From: Chitinophagaceae bacterium
GTDB lineage: Bacteria > Bacteroidota > Bacteroidia > Chitinophagales > Chitinophagaceae
NCBI GenBank assembly: GCA_947452875.1
Contig: CANGEZ010000148.1
Location: forward strand, 1-5,781
Direction of reading: 5' to 3'
DNA: 5,781 nucleotides
Every line of letters begins with the position of its first letter. Within the stretch, counting starts at the first letter, position 1. Positions 5,317-5,781 of the stretch are shown here, piece after piece. The notes below the pieces were generated by a model. The model was given only the letters and a program-made list of their open reading frames with translations, was not told the origin of the DNA and searched no databases. The position numbers and the translations under genes were made by a program.

Positions 5317-5781
5317 ATGAAATCACTCCTACTTTTTTTCAGCTTATTGATTTGCAATTTGGCTCATACACAAAATCAAAAGCTTGCTGCATACAAAATA
5401 GCCAACATCAACAAGGTAATTACCGCTTTCAAACAAAATGATATCGGCAGGATTTCTAAACTAATCAATTATCCATTGCGCAGGGAATATCCAATTCCGG
5501 ACATCAAAAATGAAAAAGAATTTAAACTCCGTTTCAAGCAAGTATTTGACGATTCGCTTGTACGAATGATTAGTCGTTCAAAAACCAAACAATGGTCGGA
5601 GGCAGGTTGGCGAGGTATCATGCTGGATTATGGCATCGTTTGGATTGATAGTTATGATGGAAAAATCATTGCAGTCAATTATCAAAGCGATTACGAAAAA
5701 AAATGGAGACTAGATTTGATTAAAAAAGAAAAAGCATCATTGCATTCCTCATTGCAACAATTTGAAACTCCACTCTACAAG
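5317..5781 (+). CDS. Exported protein of unknown function, 3' end outside window
   Basis: At least 155 residues, with no stop before the window edge. I do not recognise a named family. Starting at the ATG at 5317, residues 1-18 are a clear signal peptide: MK, a Leu/Phe-rich core, then LAHT before Gln19. The protein is therefore exported. The mature part begins with a Lys-rich helical stretch containing INYPLRREYPIPD around 50-62. A probable strand region follows, with WSEAGWRGIML at 93-103, GIVWIDSYDG at 106-115 and IIAVNYQ at 117-123, and then a charged Lys-rich stretch. AAAGAGAG at 5298-5305 could serve as a weak ribosome site. The frame is open without a stop back to an ATG at 5221, adding 32 residues, but that would bury the signal peptide; I prefer 5317. 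Its base composition is nearer to glyA than to the two genes before it (22 G/C in bases 5401-5460). Confidence 0.75.
   Translation, partial: MKSLLLFFSLLICNLAHTQNQKLAAYKIANINKVITAFKQNDIGRISKLINYPLRREYPIPDIKNEKEFKLRFKQVFDDSLVRMISRSKTKQWSEAGWRGIMLDYGIVWIDSYDGKIIAVNYQSDYEKKWRLDLIKKEKASLHSSLQQFETPLYK

Overview
The window looks like a chromosomal segment of a Bacteroidota bacterium, probably close to the Sphingobacteriia/Chitinophagia. Four things point that way: the genes lack clear Shine-Dalgarno sites; a TAnnTTTG-type -7 promoter element sits just upstream of glyA; a DUF4293-type membrane protein is present; and there is a C-rich/G-rich intergenic element of a kind I recall as widespread in that phylum. 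This placement is inference from sequence style, not from a database search.

Layout. At 1-602 (minus strand, running off the left edge) is the N-terminal 200 residues of a sugar-phosphate nucleotidyltransferase. It is divergent from glyA (750-2030, plus), which encodes serine hydroxymethyltransferase with all the main PLP-site motifs intact. The space from 2031 to 2244 is filled by a 9-base-periodic repeat family: two 42-base direct copies differing at one base, plus a degenerate inverted copy. A four-helix DUF4293-type membrane protein follows (2245-2676), then a C-rich/G-rich hairpin element. Next comes a compact ParD/ParE-type toxin-antitoxin operon (2810-3357) with a candidate palindromic operator in front, and a PhnB-like VOC-fold protein (3445-3867).

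From about 3868 the DNA becomes visibly more AT-rich. A 193-base gap holding a pair of 12-base direct repeats at 21-base spacing precedes two tightly spaced genes. The first (4061-4540) encodes a small exported protein built from three 28-residue repeats. The second (4548-5207) encodes a protein resembling the TraB/PrgY/ChaN (TIKI-like) superfamily. The window ends inside another exported protein (5317-5781), whose frame is open for 32 extra codons upstream of the signal peptide.

How the genes work together. glyA and the nucleotidyltransferase are housekeeping genes for one-carbon metabolism and for supply of activated sugars. The TA module and the two-gene AT-rich unit look like accessory cargo. 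I see no complete defence, CRISPR, phage or transposon system. The most interesting unexplained items are the nonamer repeat structure behind glyA and the exported-repeat-protein/TraB-like gene pair. No gene-free stretch exceeds 300 bases: the longest are 2031-2244 (repeat-filled) and 3868-4060 (AT-rich, with the direct repeats).
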